64,000 bases of DNA from NCBI GenBank assembly GCA_020444425.1, contig JAHLLB010000001.1, positions 330,938-394,937 on the forward strand, in the 5' to 3' direction. Both the position numbers and the translations under genes were made by a program. Positions 9,317-18,616 of the stretch are shown piece after piece. The first letter of the stretch is position 1. Each line of letters opens with the position of its first letter. This DNA comes from a bacterium (GTDB lineage Bacteria; Electryoneota; Electryoneia; Electryoneales; Electryoneaceae). The notes beneath the pieces are model-generated. The model was not told the DNA's origin. It made no database searches and saw only the letters and a list, made by a program, of their open reading frames with translations.

Positions 9317-9716
9317 GCCACACCTCTTTTGTCTCAATACAATTCAAGACTTCTCAAGTACTTAGGATTGCCCGCCTGTCGGAGGTAACAGCAAGTACCA
9401 ATCCAATACGGTACCGTTATCCTCTGGAGCGAAGATCCATCACTGTTTACTAGTACTTCACGCCCTCGGACTTTCGTCCGGGATCATCGATCTTACAGCG
9501 ACCACAGAACCACGCCCTCGGACTTTAGTCCGGGTTAATTGTCTCTTTCATCACAGCGTTCAACATCCTCGGTCCCGGACTGAAGTCCGAGGTCATGGCT
9601 GCCCGTGTACTTCATTCTGCGTACTCCCCGGACAAAAGTCCGAGGGCAATTTTCGCTTCGATTGGATGGTACTCAGTTGTCAAGTTTGCTCAGTTCAGTG
9701 TTCAAATCGACGTACC
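9317..9716. other. Intergenic region within the efflux cluster
   Basis: About 400 bases between the TolC-fusion gene and the adaptor gene, both on the minus strand. No gene is seen. It is mostly occupied by four REP-like palindromes (listed separately). The adaptor's ribosome-binding site is at the left end; no convincing promoter was recognised. Confidence 0.6.
9460..9646. repeat. Cluster of four CGGAC-loop-GTCCG palindromes, two in each orientation
   Basis: Cores at 9467-9480, 9519-9532, 9576-9589 and 9629-9642 each form CGGAC, a 4-base loop and GTCCG. The asymmetric flanks (CCCTC on one side, GGG on the other) show that the first two copies point one way and the last two the other. This is the arrangement of REP/BIME elements in intergenic DNA of an operon. 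The units match the palindrome in the 54-bp array at 12500-12736 except for the base pair at the stem tip. Confidence 0.85.
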
Positions 9717-12155
9717 TCAGTCACTTCCGACCGGTGTTCCGGATTCGTTGAAGTAGTCGAGCAGTTGTTGCACGATGGCTTCTCGTTCGTCGACATCGGT
9801 CAAGTAGATGATCGTACCGAAGCTGTTCTGAGCATCGAAGTAGTCGATCAGGAACGTGTAGACCGCGTCCGCCGCGGCGAGATCCGCGGAACGAGACGCG
9901 TTCTGCGCGTCGAGCAGGTCAATGATCGACACCGCCCCCTGTGCGTAGGCGTCCTGCACTACTTCGAGGCTTTTGCGTGCGGCTTCGGCGGCGTCCCGTG
10001 CGAGTTCGATGCTCGCATACGACGCACCCGACTTGTGCAACGCGGTACGGATCTGCTGTTCAATCCCCTCAGCCAACGCACCGCGCTGGTTGCGCAATTG
10101 CTCCAGTTCAAGCTTGGCCTTCGCGCGGTCGTGGATGCGTGACCCACCGTGGAACAATGGCAGCGACGCGTTGATGCCGATTGACCAATTGGTGTCGTCC
10201 TGCGTCGGAATCTCAGCATTCGCGAAGGATTGCGCGATGTCCGGCGGCAGGCTCGAGAACAGCGAGGACATGTCAGAGACCCCGGTGCGTTCGAGCAACT
10301 GTTCGACTTCAGCCTGGACGGCGATCGTCGGCGCGATGAACTGCCAGTTTTTTGATGCCAACAGACGTTCTTGTGCGTCAATGGTCGCGTCGATCTGCTG
10401 AATCATCGGGTTGTTCTCAACGCCGAAGCCGGCGAAGAAGTTGCGCATCACGCGGAAATTCCACGGGTTCGACATCAACCACTGAATCGTCGGGTCAGCA
10501 AGGCCGAGGTCGTCGTCGAGCAGGCTGACATCATCCAATACGAACTGTTCTTCGATCGGCCGGTTGAGCATCCGGTTGAGCTGCATTTCGGCGAGGTTGC
10601 GCTGCATGTTGGCGTTGATCACCGCCTTCTTGTCGTTGGCGATCTGCGCCTGCCAGCGATAGAGCTCAGACGGTCCGGCGACACCGACCGTCTGCCGTAC
10701 TTCTGCCAGCTCAAGGTTGGCACGGGTGACGTCGAGGTTGGTTCGCTGAACGGATTCGTACGCGTTCGCTCGCAGCACATTGAGGTACGCGACAGCTGCG
10801 TCGTGAGCGATCTCGTTGCTCAACGACCGCAATTCGTCCAACCGTGACCGTTGCAGACTTTTCTGAATGCTGAGGTTCGCCCAGGCCTGTTCGGAGAAGA
10901 TGACCTGGGTCAGGGACAGGACACCGGAATACGTTCCCTCCGCCTGCATCCCAAAGCTGGCCTCAGCCCGATCGGAATCGATGTACACCGCACGCGCGGC
11001 GGCATCCAGTTGCGGCAGCAGGTTCGCCCATGCGTTGCCGACGTTCGTCTCCCCTGCTTCGACGGCTTTCCGTTTCGCTTCCAGTCCGAGGTTGACCTGC
11101 ACCGATTGGCGGACCACATCAGCGAGCGACCATTCGACGGCCACTTCTTCCCGTGACGCGTTGATCAGTTCCGCTTCAGTCAGCATCGCCCAGTCAGGAT
11201 AGACATCAATGGCGCGGGCAGTTGCCATGTTAATGATCAGCGTGCGGTCGTTGGTCACTGCGACCGGCAACTCGGATGCCGGCGTGCCGGACAGGATGCG
11301 CTGCATGTTGATGGCTGTACGTCGCGCACGGCGAAAGAAGAATTCGTCCGGCATCAGGGTGGACAGCGCGCCGAGTTCGACGTCGAACCGGCCCATCATC
11401 GAATGCAGTGGAATCTTGCGCTCGATCAGATCATTGATCAGCGCCTGATATTCTTCCAGCGGCAGATCGCCGGGCAACGACACCAGCGCGGCATCCGTAC
11501 CAGCCGGCAACTTGGCCATTGTTTCAGTAGCTGTTTTCGCCAACGGGATCAGCGTGACTTCGGCGTTGTACTGCTCGCGGATCTCGTCCATCGCCAGCGA
11601 CAGCCGCGGCAGATCCTCGATGAAGCTTGGGCCGATCAGGATCGCCAGGTGATGGAACGGCACAATCTCATGGAAAATCTCGATGTCGTGCCCCAGCCAG
11701 CCGAAGGTCGAGAGGAAGTTGAAATTCTCGATGCCGGACTTGCCAGTCGCTTCCGGATCGAGTCCGATCAGCTCCGGATCGATCACGAACGGTGCGATCA
11801 CCGGATACGGCAACGGCGACTTGCTGGCAACCAGTGATCCCGCCTTCACACCCATCGCGATGAGGAAGTCAACGTCCGGATCGGCAACCAGGTTGTCCAG
11901 CGATTGCATGATGCCGGTGACCGTCCAGTCGGCTTCCTGCTGGTATTTGTCTGGAAACTCGATGACATACTCATCCTCGAGCAACGCGCGGATTTCATGC
12001 TCAAACATGCCCTGGATCTCTTCATTGCGAAACCACGGGCCGTCCGCCAGCGTAGCGATAGTCAGCGTGTCTTTCTGGGCAATAGCAGGTACCGCTGTGA
12101 ACGAACAGAGCAGGAAAGCAGCGAGTACAAACAGGGATAGAGATAGGCGAATCAT
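9717..12155 (-). CDS. Fusion of ABC substrate-binding-like domain with TolC-family outer-membrane efflux protein
   Basis: An 812-residue protein; TolC proteins are usually about 400-500. The signal peptide is residues 1-26 (ending VPAIA). Residues of about 27-335 resemble the ABC_sub_bind type periplasmic-binding fold: DTLTIATLADGPWFRNEE, VDFLIAMGVKAG, PVIAPFV, HHLAILIGPSF and PAGTDAALVSLPGDLP. From about 350 on it is TolC-like: SLADVVRQSVQVNLGLEAKR, long Ala/Glu/Gln helices, a mid-barrel segment (LPLFHGG), a second helical pair and QGAVSIIDLLDAQNA. ATG 12155 was chosen for AGGG seven bases upstream and the signal peptide. It should form the outer-membrane channel of the adjacent RND system; the extra domain may sense or recruit substrate in the periplasm, which is inference. 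Confidence 0.87.
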   Translation of the reverse strand: MIRLSLSLFVLAAFLLCSFTAVPAIAQKDTLTIATLADGPWFRNEEIQGMFEHEIRALLEDEYVIEFPDKYQQEADWTVTGIMQSLDNLVADPDVDFLIAMGVKAGSLVASKSPLPYPVIAPFVIDPELIGLDPEATGKSGIENFNFLSTFGWLGHDIEIFHEIVPFHHLAILIGPSFIEDLPRLSLAMDEIREQYNAEVTLIPLAKTATETMAKLPAGTDAALVSLPGDLPLEEYQALINDLIERKIPLHSMMGRFDVELGALSTLMPDEFFFRRARRTAINMQRILSGTPASELPVAVTNDRTLIINMATARAIDVYPDWAMLTEAELINASREEVAVEWSLADVVRQSVQVNLGLEAKRKAVEAGETNVGNAWANLLPQLDAAARAVYIDSDRAEASFGMQAEGTYSGVLSLTQVIFSEQAWANLSIQKSLQRSRLDELRSLSNEIAHDAAVAYLNVLRANAYESVQRTNLDVTRANLELAEVRQTVGVAGPSELYRWQAQIANDKKAVINANMQRNLAEMQLNRMLNRPIEEQFVLDDVSLLDDDLGLADPTIQWLMSNPWNFRVMRNFFAGFGVENNPMIQQIDATIDAQERLLASKNWQFIAPTIAVQAEVEQLLERTGVSDMSSLFSSLPPDIAQSFANAEIPTQDDTNWSIGINASLPLFHGGSRIHDRAKAKLELEQLRNQRGALAEGIEQQIRTALHKSGASYASIELARDAAEAARKSLEVVQDAYAQGAVSIIDLLDAQNASRSADLAAADAVYTFLIDYFDAQNSFGTIIYLTDVDEREAIVQQLLDYFNESGTPVGSD

Positions 12156-12499
12156 ACGTATACCCTTTACAACGCGTCGTCTGTATCCGATCGCGGATGC
12201 CGGAGTTGTCCTCCGTCTGGCAGGCACCGCGCGCTTGGCTGAAAACACAACTCAATCCCGGCGGAGGATCACGAATGTGACCTCACGAACGAATGATGAG
12301 CAGGGTCAACTGGTGGACAACGTTAGCCGTTGGGGTATCGTATCCCTCGCCTGTGGAGATGGGTGGTATACTTCCTCCCTTGGAAGGCAAATGTTTTTCA
12401 CATGGTCGGGGTTTGCAAGTGGATTTCAGAAAAATCTGGTAAGGTGAGAACCGGAATCGGCTCTCGCGGTGGCGCGGGGATGGGTGATGCGGAGGAGTT
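12156..12499. other. Upstream region of the efflux cluster
   Basis: No supported gene. This is the likely promoter region for the minus-strand efflux genes, but no clear sigma-70 hexamers at good spacing were found. The longer open frames here run into the adjacent 54-bp repeat array and are products of that repeat. Confidence 0.5.
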
Positions 12500-12736
12500 C
12501 CCGGGCTGAAGCCCGAGGGCGTGGTCGCTGTGGTGACTTGGAGGTATGCAAATCCCGGGCTGAAGCCCGAGGGCGTGGGTTCGGTGGTGACTTGGACAGT
12601 GGTTTATCCCGGGCTGAAGTCCGAGGGCGTGGTTGCTGTGGTGACTTGGACGGTGGTTTATCCCGGGCTGAAGCCCGAGGGCGTGGTTGCTGTGGTGACT
12701 TGGGCGACGGTTTATCCCGGGCTGAAGCCCGAGGGC
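12500..12736. repeat. Tandem array of a 54-bp unit carrying a palindrome
   Basis: The palindrome CCCGGGCTGAAGCCCGAGGG recurs at 12500, 12554, 12608, 12662 and 12716, exactly 54 bases apart (one copy has GTCCG). The 34-base spacer (GTGGTGACTTGG and similar words) is also conserved, so this is a true tandem repeat and not a set of independent insertions. Because 54 is a multiple of three, spurious open frames cross it on both strands. It lies between the efflux cluster and the subtilisin gene. Confidence 0.92.
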
Positions 12737-12798
12737 ATGATCGGAAACTCGATTTGACATTTGCCGGAACAGAAATGCCGTGCGTCGTAACTACAAAA

Positions 12799-12831
12799 AT
12801 CGGGGACACTTGCAGAGTAAGTGTCCCCGAT
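12799..12831. repeat. GGGGACACTT palindromic hairpin, copy 2
   Basis: A 13-bp perfect inverted repeat ATCGGGGACACTT / AAGTGTCCCCGAT with a 7-base loop, 62 bases beyond the stop of the minus-strand subtilisin gene. Downstream DNA (12840-12890) repeats CAGTACTTCC with an 18-bp period, similar to the tail after copy 1. Confidence 0.85.
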
Positions 12832-12892
12832 CAGGTATCTACTCAGTACTCAGTACTTCCTTTGTACTCAGTACTTCCTTTGTACTTCCAGC

Positions 12893-15800
12893 TTACTTCA
12901 TCAACGTCACCTTGCGGATCTGGTTCAGCTGACCCGGGACGGCTGCGCGGATGAAATACAAGCCGCTCGACAGGTTCGACGCGTCGAAGCTGTACGTGTG
13001 GCTGCCGGCGGTCGTGACACCGTTTGCGAGGGTCGCGACCTGCTGGCCGGAGATGTTGTACACCGTGACGCTCAACTCAGCCGTCTGCGGCAGGTTGACG
13101 GTCAACGAGGTGCTCGGGTTGAACGGGTTCGGGTAGGCTTCGCCCACGCTGAACTCGGTCGGGATTTCGGTCGTGGACGCAATCACCGCTTCATCCGGCC
13201 ACGGGGTGCTACTCACGGTCCAGTCATCCAGATCCATCGCGCCGGTCGCCGCCACGCCAGACTTGGAGAACGTGAACGAATCGCTGACGATATCGTTCGG
13301 CATGTAGCCGACGTAGCTGTGGTGGGTGTAGGTACCCGCCGGAGCGTAACCCGGGATCGACTGGCCGAACATGGCGACGTTGATCACCTGGTTCGGGTTC
13401 AGGTTGAACACGCGGGTGTACATCGGGCCATACTCGTTACCGTTCGGCAGAGTTGCCATCGTCCAGTAGGTCAGACCGGAATAGGTGCTGCCGGTGTTGT
13501 TGGTCAGGTTCGCACCGTACGTCACCGTACCGCCGTTCGGACCGACCGTGGTGTTGATCGGGGTGATGGTCAACGACATGGACGCCGATTCCAGCGCGTA
13601 GACGGTCACATCATCCACGCCCCAGTACCAACCCCAGCTGCCGTTGTCATCATAATACCAGCTGAAGCGGACATTCGGCTGTCCGGACAGCGCCGGCAGG
13701 TTATGGGTCACGGTTTCCGGACCGATATCCGGGTCAGAATAGTTGACGACCGTCTGCCAGCCACCGTTGTTGATCGAGTACATCACGTAGCCGTTTTCGT
13801 TCTGGTACTCGTCGAACACGTGCGAGTACTCAAGCGCGACGTCCGTGCGGTCGCTGAGGTCGAGGTACGGCGTGACCAGGCGTTCCTGCAGGTGCGGACC
13901 GTCACCGACGACATCGGAATCGACCAGCATGTACGGGGTCGCGAACAGATCGCGCTCACCGCCGAAGTCGACGTGCCACGTGCCGGACGCGACGGTGGTT
14001 TCAACTGACCAGTCGCCGGGCAGGCCACCGTCGAAATCTTCGACGAGGACAAACGCGGATTCGTCAATGTAGCTGACGTACACCGACGGGGTCGGTACGG
14101 ACTGACCATCGCTGTAAATCGCGATGACATAGTATTCGTAGTTGCCGTAGGACGGCAGGTTGTCAACGTAGGACTCGTTGGCCGGACTGGCGATCAGGTT
14201 GCCGTTCCGGTAAACTTCGTAGTTGAGGAACTCGTCGATTTCGTTGCCGCCGTTATCATTCTGGCTGGCGAGGAACTCGTCGAACGTGCCGTTGGCAGTC
14301 ATCTGCTGGCCGACACGAACCTGGTGACGCCACTGCGCGGCGAGATCATCCTTGTCGCCGGTCATCAGCTCGGCACCGAGGAAGTCGCTGCCACCGTTGC
14401 CGAAGCTGTTCGGGGTTGCCGGAGCAGACCACGTCAGCGTCACCGCGCCGGTGTTGCCGTTCAGGTCAGCGGCGAGGTTGGTCGGGGCCGGCCACGAAGC
14501 GCCACCGTACGCGGCGTTCAGCGAGGCGTAGGCGTTGATACGGCCGGAGCCGAGACGACCGGCGTAGCTCGGGTTGACGCCGTCAATATCGTCGGCGTAA
14601 TCGAGGATCAGATCTTCCAGCTCATCGTCCGTCAGAGCCGGGTTGTAGTTCAGCAGCAGGCCGGCGACGGCGGCGGCGTTCGGGGACGCCATCGACGTAC
14701 CATCCCACGCGACGTAGTCGTACGGGTGCCAGCTGTTGTTCGACATGGTGGACCAGATGTCCACGCCCGGGGCGGAGACGGCAACCCAGGTGCCGTACGT
14801 CGAGAACGACGCCTTCTGGTCGTTCTGATCGGTCGCGGCAACGGCGAGTACGGAGTTGTACCCGGCCGGGTAGTTCATGTTCTGGTTGTTGTTGTTACCG
14901 GCGGACGCGAAGACGAGCACGTTGTTCGCACGAGCGTAATCAACAGCGGCTTCGTACGCAGCGTTGGTGCTGCTGCCACCGAAGGAAATGCTGATGACAC
15001 GGGCACCGTTGTTGACGGCGTAGTTGACCGCTTCCGCGAAGTCATCGGAATAGCCGGAACCGTACAGCGAGCCGAAGTATTCCCACGCATAACCGGCACG
15101 GAGCGGCATCGCCTTGACGTTCCAGGACGCTGCGGCAACGCCGGTGCTGTTGTTGGTCACGCCAGCAGCCGAACCCATCACGTGCGTACCGTGGCCGTGG
15201 ATGTCCGGGTAGACCATGTTGTCGCGCGGAGCGTAGTCTTCCTGCGGAATCGCGCCGCTGGACGGGTTGTGCGAGACGAAGTCGTAGCCGACGAGGTCGT
15301 CGATGAAGCCGTTGCCGTCATCGTCGATGTTGTTGTTGTCGGACGCATCCCAGACACCGTTGTTGTTCAGGTCTTCGCCCGGGTTGACGCGGATGTTCGC
15401 CGCGAGGTCCGGATGGTCGATGGTGCAGCCGGTGTCGATCGTGGTGACGATGACTTCCGAATCACCATGATGCAGATCCCACGCCTGCGGGACTTGCATC
15501 TTCGTCAGGCCCCACATGTTGTAGATGGTGTAGTCGTTCGAGGTGACGTGAGCGACGTCCGGATACACCAATTCCGCCGCAATCACATCCTGCTCGAAGT
15601 TGAGGCCGTCGTACGCTACGACGGCGTCGAAGTTGGTCGCATCGAGACGGAAGAACTTGTGCATGCCGAACGAATAGAAGCTGTCCAACTTGTCCTGATC
15701 CTTCGGCAGGTGGAAGACCGGCGTCAGGGTCGGGTTGTCGAGATTCAGGTCCGCGACGGCTTCCGGAATGGCGCGCATGTCACGAGCCATCTCGGCGGTC

Positions 15801-15898
15801 TCATCCTCGAGGGTGAGGATCAGATGCGGAACCTCAGCAACCGCCAGCCCCACGCTGACGACGGCAAAGACAAACATCGCAAACAGGAAATGCTTCAT
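12893..15898 (-). CDS. Secreted subtilisin-like serine protease (S8) with C-terminal sorting-like domain
   Basis: A 1001-residue protein with a signal peptide at 1-21. The prodomain region runs to about 140, then the S8 catalytic domain: Asp155 (TTIDTGCTIDHPD), His236 (HGHGTHVMG), oxyanion Asn335 (SAGNNN) and Ser402 (DGTSMASPNAAA). An Asp/Asn-rich insert (about 174-200, LNNNGVWD, DDDGNGFIDD) between Asp and His looks calcium-binding. Downstream are a fibronectin-like segment, a MAM/jelly-roll-like domain (about 620-760), the shared roughly 100-residue pre-tail domain (about 775-885) and a tail YPNPFNPSTSL...RKVTLMK. It probably degrades extracellular protein. GGGGAG eight bases upstream supports the start. 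It is transcribed alone. Confidence 0.93.
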   Translation of the reverse strand: MKHFLFAMFVFAVVSVGLAVAEVPHLILTLEDETAEMARDMRAIPEAVADLNLDNPTLTPVFHLPKDQDKLDSFYSFGMHKFFRLDATNFDAVVAYDGLNFEQDVIAAELVYPDVAHVTSNDYTIYNMWGLTKMQVPQAWDLHHGDSEVIVTTIDTGCTIDHPDLAANIRVNPGEDLNNNGVWDASDNNNIDDDGNGFIDDLVGYDFVSHNPSSGAIPQEDYAPRDNMVYPDIHGHGTHVMGSAAGVTNNSTGVAAASWNVKAMPLRAGYAWEYFGSLYGSGYSDDFAEAVNYAVNNGARVISISFGGSSTNAAYEAAVDYARANNVLVFASAGNNNNQNMNYPAGYNSVLAVAATDQNDQKASFSTYGTWVAVSAPGVDIWSTMSNNSWHPYDYVAWDGTSMASPNAAAVAGLLLNYNPALTDDELEDLILDYADDIDGVNPSYAGRLGSGRINAYASLNAAYGGASWPAPTNLAADLNGNTGAVTLTWSAPATPNSFGNGGSDFLGAELMTGDKDDLAAQWRHQVRVGQQMTANGTFDEFLASQNDNGGNEIDEFLNYEVYRNGNLIASPANESYVDNLPSYGNYEYYVIAIYSDGQSVPTPSVYVSYIDESAFVLVEDFDGGLPGDWSVETTVASGTWHVDFGGERDLFATPYMLVDSDVVGDGPHLQERLVTPYLDLSDRTDVALEYSHVFDEYQNENGYVMYSINNGGWQTVVNYSDPDIGPETVTHNLPALSGQPNVRFSWYYDDNGSWGWYWGVDDVTVYALESASMSLTITPINTTVGPNGGTVTYGANLTNNTGSTYSGLTYWTMATLPNGNEYGPMYTRVFNLNPNQVINVAMFGQSIPGYAPAGTYTHHSYVGYMPNDIVSDSFTFSKSGVAATGAMDLDDWTVSSTPWPDEAVIASTTEIPTEFSVGEAYPNPFNPSTSLTVNLPQTAELSVTVYNISGQQVATLANGVTTAGSHTYSFDASNLSSGLYFIRAAVPGQLNQIRKVTLMK

Positions 15899-16447
15899 GT
15901 TGACTACTCCCCATGTTCCGTTGCTGCGGCGGGTGGCCGCCTTATCTGGAAATGATCAAATCCAGCAGGAGATAAAAGATAGGTTACCCGAACATCGTTC
16001 AGGGATACGTTGACGCGAAAAACCTCGGACCGTGAGATCCCCCCTTGCGTGTTGTGAGCCACGTTGACCGGTTAAAGTGCAACAGGTTACGGAATCTGTC
16101 CTGCACTCAGCGTGCTCGGCGTCACTCGGCGACGGCAAGGGTGGATCGTGATCGTTTCAGGTCGTTGACCGCAATACTTCCATTTGCTCGAATAACAAAT
16201 ATAAGAAAATTATCGATAAAACGAAAGAGAACGTGACTCCGTTTGGCTCGTTGATGAGAATAGGCCTGTGCTCCGGATGGCTTCGCCAGCCGGGATCATC
16301 CGAAGGTCAACCGTCCGGACGCGTGGCCCGTCATGGTGCCGTTGCCAAGTTGGATGTCATCCTCCGCTCCGGGGGCTACGGGGTGGGTTGTCCGGTGAGG
16401 GCGGCGCTCGTAGATTAGGCCGGTTTCAACACGGAGAAAGGGACACC
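15899..16447. other. Divergent intergenic region between protease and argF
   Basis: About 550 bases between divergently transcribed genes, so promoters for both should lie here. The middle (about 16165-16235) is AT-rich (AATAACAAATATAAG) and is the most likely promoter or operator area. I could not fix -35/-10 hexamers or an ARG-box-like palindrome with confidence. The frame upstream of argF is open back to 16268 but has no gene-like features. Confidence 0.45.
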
Positions 16448-17356
16448 ATGAGCAAACGCGATTTCCTGCAGATTACCGACTTCAGCACCGATGAACTGAA
16501 GAAAATGTTTGACCTTGCGGTCGAGCTCAAGGCGATGACGAAGCGTGGCGAATGCCCCACCCCGCTCGCCGGTCAGAGCTGGGCCTGCATCTTCCACAAG
16601 GCCAGTTTACGGACCCGCATCAGCTTCGAGGTCGGCCTCGCGCAGTTAGGCGCCTCGAGCCTGTACATCACGAACCAGGAGATCGAGCTCGGCAAGCGGG
16701 AAAGCATCCCGGATGTCGCGCGTGTGCTCAGCCGCTATGTCGGCGGCATCGTGATCCGCACCTACAGCCACAAGGACGTGGAAGAGCTGGCGGAATGGGC
16801 GAGTGTGCCGGTGATCAACGCGCTCACCGACTTCACGCACCCGTGCCAGGTGATGTCCGACTTGCTGACGATCCAGGAGCACCTCGGCACGTATGAGGGC
16901 AAGACGATCACGTACCTCGGCGACGGCAACAACATGGCGCGGTCGTGGATCAACGCCGCCCGCCGTCTGGACTTCACCCTCCGCATCGGCACCAGCAAGG
17001 ACACGCACCCGGGCGAGTTGGTTGACATCGCGACCAGCGAAGGCGCGAAGGTTGAGGTGATGTACGATCCGATCGAAGCCGTCAGCGGCGCGCATGTGGT
17101 CTATACGGACGTCTGGGCGAGTATGGGCGAAAAGGAAAAGCTCGGCGAGAAGACGACGGCATTGCAGGCGTTCCAGATCAACGACAAGCTGCTCGAGCAC
17201 GCCGACGACAGCGCGATTGTGATGCACTGCCTGCCGGCCGAGCGTGGCCGTGAGATCACGGACGAAGTGATGGACGGTCCGCGCGCGGTGGTGTTTGACG
17301 AAGCGGAAAACCGTCTGCACGCGCAGAAGGCGATCCTGGTGACGTTGGCTGGATAA
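16448..17356 (+). CDS. argF: Ornithine carbamoyltransferase
   Basis: Catalyses carbamoyl phosphate plus ornithine to citrulline in arginine biosynthesis; a soluble cytoplasmic enzyme, usually a trimer. At 302 residues it has the expected length. The carbamoyl-phosphate loop is SLRTR (residues 53-57), the variant of STRTR seen in part of the family; the second phosphate/carbamoyl motif is HPCQ (131-134); the ornithine loop is DVWASMG (221-227) and the catalytic cysteine motif HCLP (260-263). ATG 16448 is preceded by GGAGAAAGGG; upstream open frame is not coding. The MEMO-family gene starts three bases after the stop, so the two are cotranscribed. No other arginine gene is nearby. N-acetylornithine or succinylornithine specificity cannot be excluded from motifs alone. 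Confidence 0.93.
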   Translation: MSKRDFLQITDFSTDELKKMFDLAVELKAMTKRGECPTPLAGQSWACIFHKASLRTRISFEVGLAQLGASSLYITNQEIELGKRESIPDVARVLSRYVGGIVIRTYSHKDVEELAEWASVPVINALTDFTHPCQVMSDLLTIQEHLGTYEGKTITYLGDGNNMARSWINAARRLDFTLRIGTSKDTHPGELVDIATSEGAKVEVMYDPIEAVSGAHVVYTDVWASMGEKEKLGEKTTALQAFQINDKLLEHADDSAIVMHCLPAERGREITDEVMDGPRAVVFDEAENRLHAQKAILVTLAG

Positions 17357-17359
17357 CCG

Positions 17360-18616
17360 ATGACCGCAGAAAGCCCGATACCGCCGTTACGTCCTGTTGA
17401 AACCATCCCGGTGAAGCAGGATGGTCAGGATTACGTGGTTCTGCGCGATCCGCAGGGCTTCTCGGACGGCATGATCGCGGTTGCCATGGGAGCATTGCCC
17501 ATCCTCGCACGGTTGGATGGGCAACTCAGCGCCTTGGATATCACCGCAATCATGCGGGACGAGTACGGGCTCGAGGTCGATCCGGATCAGATCGTGTCCA
17601 TCGTCGAGATGTTGGAGAAATCCTACCTGTTGCAGTCGGACGCCTTCCTCAAGCACCGGCGGGCGATGGAAGACGAGTACCGCGAGGCGGATGTTCGTGA
17701 ACCGATCCTGATGGGCGGTGGCTATCCCTCGGATCCGGACGATCTGGTTGAGCTTCTCGAGACGCTGGAAGCCTCTGAACCCGACGAAGACTTCGGCCCG
17801 GAGAAACCTCTCAAGGGCAAGCGGCTGCGTGGGTTGATGGTTCCGCACATCGACTATCATCGCGGCGGCAAGAGCTACGGCCGCTTGTACAAGCAGGTCC
17901 GGGCGTTGTTGCCGGATCCCGGCGAGGGTCCGTTGCTGGTGGGATTGATCGGCGTTGCCCATCACGGCGCGTTCGAACCGATTGTCACGACCGCGAAGGA
18001 CTACATCACCCCGTTCGGCACGATGAAATACGACCGCGACGCGATGGAGCTGCTGCGTGACCGTCTCGGCGACAAGGTTGTGCGTGAGGAATACATACAC
18101 AAGCACGAGCATTCGGTCGAGATCCAGGTGCCGTGGCTGCAGTATTTGCTCAAGGACCACGAGGTAACGTTCCTGCCGTTGCTCGCTGGCATTCTCGACG
18201 CGTTCGGCAACGGGGACGGCCCGATCGCCAGCGAAAAGGTCGATGCGGCGTTGAATGCTTTGCGTCTTGTCGAGGAGAACCACCCGGGTCCGGTGTTGTG
18301 GCTGGCGAGTGTTGATTTCGCGCATGTCGGCCCACAGTTCGGCGATCCGGCAACGGTTAGCGACAAGGACTGTTCGCTCGTCGAACGCCGCGACATGAAG
18401 GCCTTGGAGACGGTGCAGAAGGCGGACGCGTCCGCGTGGTGGGACGAGCTGATGTCCGACGGCAACCAGCGCCGGGTTTGCGGAGTCAACGCCACCTACC
18501 TGTTACTCAATCTGATGTCGGGTACCAGGGGCCGGGTCATCGACTACCAGCAGTCGGTCAGTGAGGACCGAAACATTCTCGTCAGCTACGCCGCCGCGTT
18601 GTTCCAGGACGCCTGA
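17360..18616 (+). CDS. amrB: MEMO1-family protein (AmmeMemoRadiSam system protein B) with extra N-terminal domain
   Basis: A 418-residue protein. The C-terminal 270 residues match the MEMO1 fold, related to extradiol dioxygenases: VPHIDYHRGG, IGVAHHGAFEPIVTT, HEHSVEIQVPWLQYL, ASVDFAHVGPQFG and RVCGVNATYLLL, including the His, His and Cys positions that form the MEMO metal site. About 130 N-terminal residues form a separate small helical domain (DGMIAVAMGALPILARLDGQ; PDQIVSIVEMLEKSYLL), resembling PqqD-like or winged modules. The usual radical-SAM and AMMECR1 partners are not adjacent; instead the gene is three bases downstream of argF. The biochemical role of bacterial MEMO proteins is unsettled; an oxidoreductase or metal role is likely. 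Confidence 0.85.
   Translation: MTAESPIPPLRPVETIPVKQDGQDYVVLRDPQGFSDGMIAVAMGALPILARLDGQLSALDITAIMRDEYGLEVDPDQIVSIVEMLEKSYLLQSDAFLKHRRAMEDEYREADVREPILMGGGYPSDPDDLVELLETLEASEPDEDFGPEKPLKGKRLRGLMVPHIDYHRGGKSYGRLYKQVRALLPDPGEGPLLVGLIGVAHHGAFEPIVTTAKDYITPFGTMKYDRDAMELLRDRLGDKVVREEYIHKHEHSVEIQVPWLQYLLKDHEVTFLPLLAGILDAFGNGDGPIASEKVDAALNALRLVEENHPGPVLWLASVDFAHVGPQFGDPATVSDKDCSLVERRDMKALETVQKADASAWWDELMSDGNQRRVCGVNATYLLLNLMSGTRGRVIDYQQSVSEDRNILVSYAAALFQDA

Noticed and set aside
12500..12736. Possible CRISPR array
   Set aside because: The whole 54-base unit, including the part between the palindromes, is conserved, so there are no unique spacers, and no cas gene is nearby.
12398..12954. Overlapping open frames of 78-161 codons on both strands
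   Set aside because: They are produced by the 54-bp repeat, whose length is a multiple of three. The predicted proteins are repeats of 18 residues with no start signal.
14324..15955. A 543-codon plus-strand frame
   Set aside because: It lies antisense to the subtilisin gene, whose catalytic motifs are complete. The predicted protein is Val/Arg-rich without domains.
16268..16447. N-terminal extension of argF
   Set aside because: The frame is open, but the extra 60 residues do not resemble carbamoyltransferases and ATG 16448 has a good ribosome-binding site.
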